The notes below the pieces were generated by a model. It saw only the letters and a list, made by a program, of their open reading frames with translations, was not told the DNA's origin and did not search any database. This document shows positions 63,294 to 64,000 of a DNA stretch of 64,000 nucleotides, in pieces. Position numbers and translations under genes: made by a program. The DNA comes from an uncultured PS1 clade bacterium. GTDB taxonomy: Bacteria; Pseudomonadota; Alphaproteobacteria; RS24. The stretch is taken from the NCBI GenBank assembly GCA_902624095.1, contig CACNWB010000009.1, forward strand, positions 1 to 64,000, given 5' to 3'. Within the stretch, counting starts at the first letter, position 1. Each line of letters starts with the position of its first letter.

Positions 63294-63863
63294 ATGAAAA
63301 TCAACATTACCGGACGCCAGATCGAGACAGGTGAAGCCTTGCGCACGCATGTCGAAGCCAGACTGACGGGTGCGGTAGAAAAATATTTCAATCGTCCCGC
63401 CGACGTAAATGTTGTTTTCTCGCGTCAAGGGTATGGCTTTGAGTCCAATTGTTCGCTGCACCTCGACAGCGGCCTTTACCTGAACGCCACCGGCAATGAC
63501 ACTGATATTTACACAAGCTTCGAGCAATCGGTCGAGCGCATCGAAAAACAATTGCGCCGCTATAAAAGACGACTGAAAAACCACCATGAGCAAAACGGGC
63601 GGAGTGCCGCCCCGCAGGTTTTTGCCGAGCGCGTGTTTGAACCCGAACCTGCCAGCGGGCAAATGCCGGCAGAATTTGCGCCCGTCATCATCGCCGAAAA
63701 TGACCGCGTTTTGCCGCAACTCAGCGTCAGCGATGCGGTGATGCAATTGGAACTGGGCGACATGCCTTTTGTACTCTTCAAAAGCCGCGCGAATGGGCTG
63801 AACCTAGTTCACCGACGCGCCGACGGCAATATTGGCTGGGTCGAGCTGGACACGGTCAGTTAA
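63294..63863 (+). CDS. hpf: Ribosome hibernation promoting factor, long form
   Basis: 189 residues. The N-terminal S30AE domain begins MKINITGRQIETGEALRTHVEARL. After a linker the C-terminal domain (VLPQLSVSDAVMQLELGDMPFVLFKS, ending NIGWVELD) makes dimers, as in long HPF that pairs 70S into 100S ribosomes. Frames upstream to 63135 lack similarity. AAGGGGAA precedes the ATG. It is transcribed from the lptCAB side; ptsN, its usual follower, is not seen: tRNA-Ala and the window end come next. Confidence 0.93.
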   Translation: MKINITGRQIETGEALRTHVEARLTGAVEKYFNRPADVNVVFSRQGYGFESNCSLHLDSGLYLNATGNDTDIYTSFEQSVERIEKQLRRYKRRLKNHHEQNGRSAAPQVFAERVFEPEPASGQMPAEFAPVIIAENDRVLPQLSVSDAVMQLELGDMPFVLFKSRANGLNLVHRRADGNIGWVELDTVS

Positions 63864-63881
63864 AGGCAAATCCAGAAATTT

Positions 63882-63957
<76 letters not shown>

Positions 63958-64000
63958 TAAACGGCGGCAAAGCCCCGCCGGAGAGGAGGGAAACTAAACG

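Overview
The window is a gene-dense stretch of chromosome from an alphaproteobacterium, moderately G+C-rich in its coding parts. This placement rests on gene content and order as I know them: a CarD regulator next to an RpoH-type sigma factor, Coq4 and Coq7 for ubiquinone synthesis, a HIG1-type small membrane protein beside an ATP:cob(I)alamin adenosyltransferase, methylsuccinyl-CoA dehydrogenase with ETF, the block ftsEX-ydcF-DUF2125-tyrC-hisC-chorismate mutase-metXW, NDUFA9-uppP-GST-queG, and lptCAB-hpf. I cannot resolve the order or family. No phage, transposase, CRISPR array or plasmid function is visible.

Layout. 1-5700: end of carD, rpoH-type sigma factor, M48 lipoprotein protease, methylmalonyl-CoA epimerase, tRNA-Arg(CCU), a flavin-binding oxidase-like protein, cytochrome c, a hydrolase. 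5776-9824: glpD, metallo-beta-lactamase fold protein, TusA, ArsC-like protein, Coq4. 9870-14090: tRNA-Leu(CAA), a DedA-like membrane protein, DsbB, Coq7, HNH nuclease, AlkA-type glycosylase, GluQ. 14142-19344: methylsuccinyl-CoA dehydrogenase, HIG1 protein, cobalamin adenosyltransferase, etfBA, hydroxybutyryl-CoA dehydrogenase. 19355-26036: TlpA-like thioredoxin, argH, a 36-residue LptM-like lipoprotein, lysA, ftsEX, ydcF, DUF2125. 26033-35886: aromatic amino acid, methionine and folate (pabBAC) genes, gloB, rpmF. 35972-40823: YliI-like dehydrogenase, malate synthase G, an A+T-rich segment with a duplicated membrane protein, tRNA-Ser(GGA). 40968-48719: lepA, pheTS, rplT, rpmI, a phosphodiesterase, infC. 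48808-55818: glycosyltransferase and a small partner, two further enzymes, queG, GST, uppP, NDUFA9-like protein. 55939-64000: tRNA-Leu(CAG), TorF-like porin, FAD monooxygenase, TauD-family dioxygenase, an exported six-cysteine protein, RNase D-like exonuclease, lptCAB, hpf, tRNA-Ala(GGC).

How the genes work together. The clearest metabolic theme is C2 assimilation by the ethylmalonyl-CoA pathway: methylsuccinyl-CoA dehydrogenase, its likely electron acceptor ETF, the adenosyltransferase that makes the cofactor for ethylmalonyl- and methylmalonyl-CoA mutases, the epimerase, a 3-hydroxyacyl-CoA dehydrogenase and malate synthase all lie within 37 kb. Coq4, Coq7, cytochrome c and the NDUFA9-like protein fit an aerobic ubiquinone-based respiratory chain. 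Envelope functions recur (uppP, lptCAB, LptM-like lipoprotein, ftsEX, porin).

Most of the window is ordinary core genome. I did not find a convincing new multi-gene system. The points worth a second look are local: a probable ATC start codon for infC, a glutamyl-Q tRNA(Asp) synthetase without its zinc cysteines, a chorismate mutase with a decayed prephenate-dehydratase-like tail, no rpoN between lptB and hpf, a palindrome inside the putative malate synthase promoter, and the A+T-rich segment next to tRNA-Ser.
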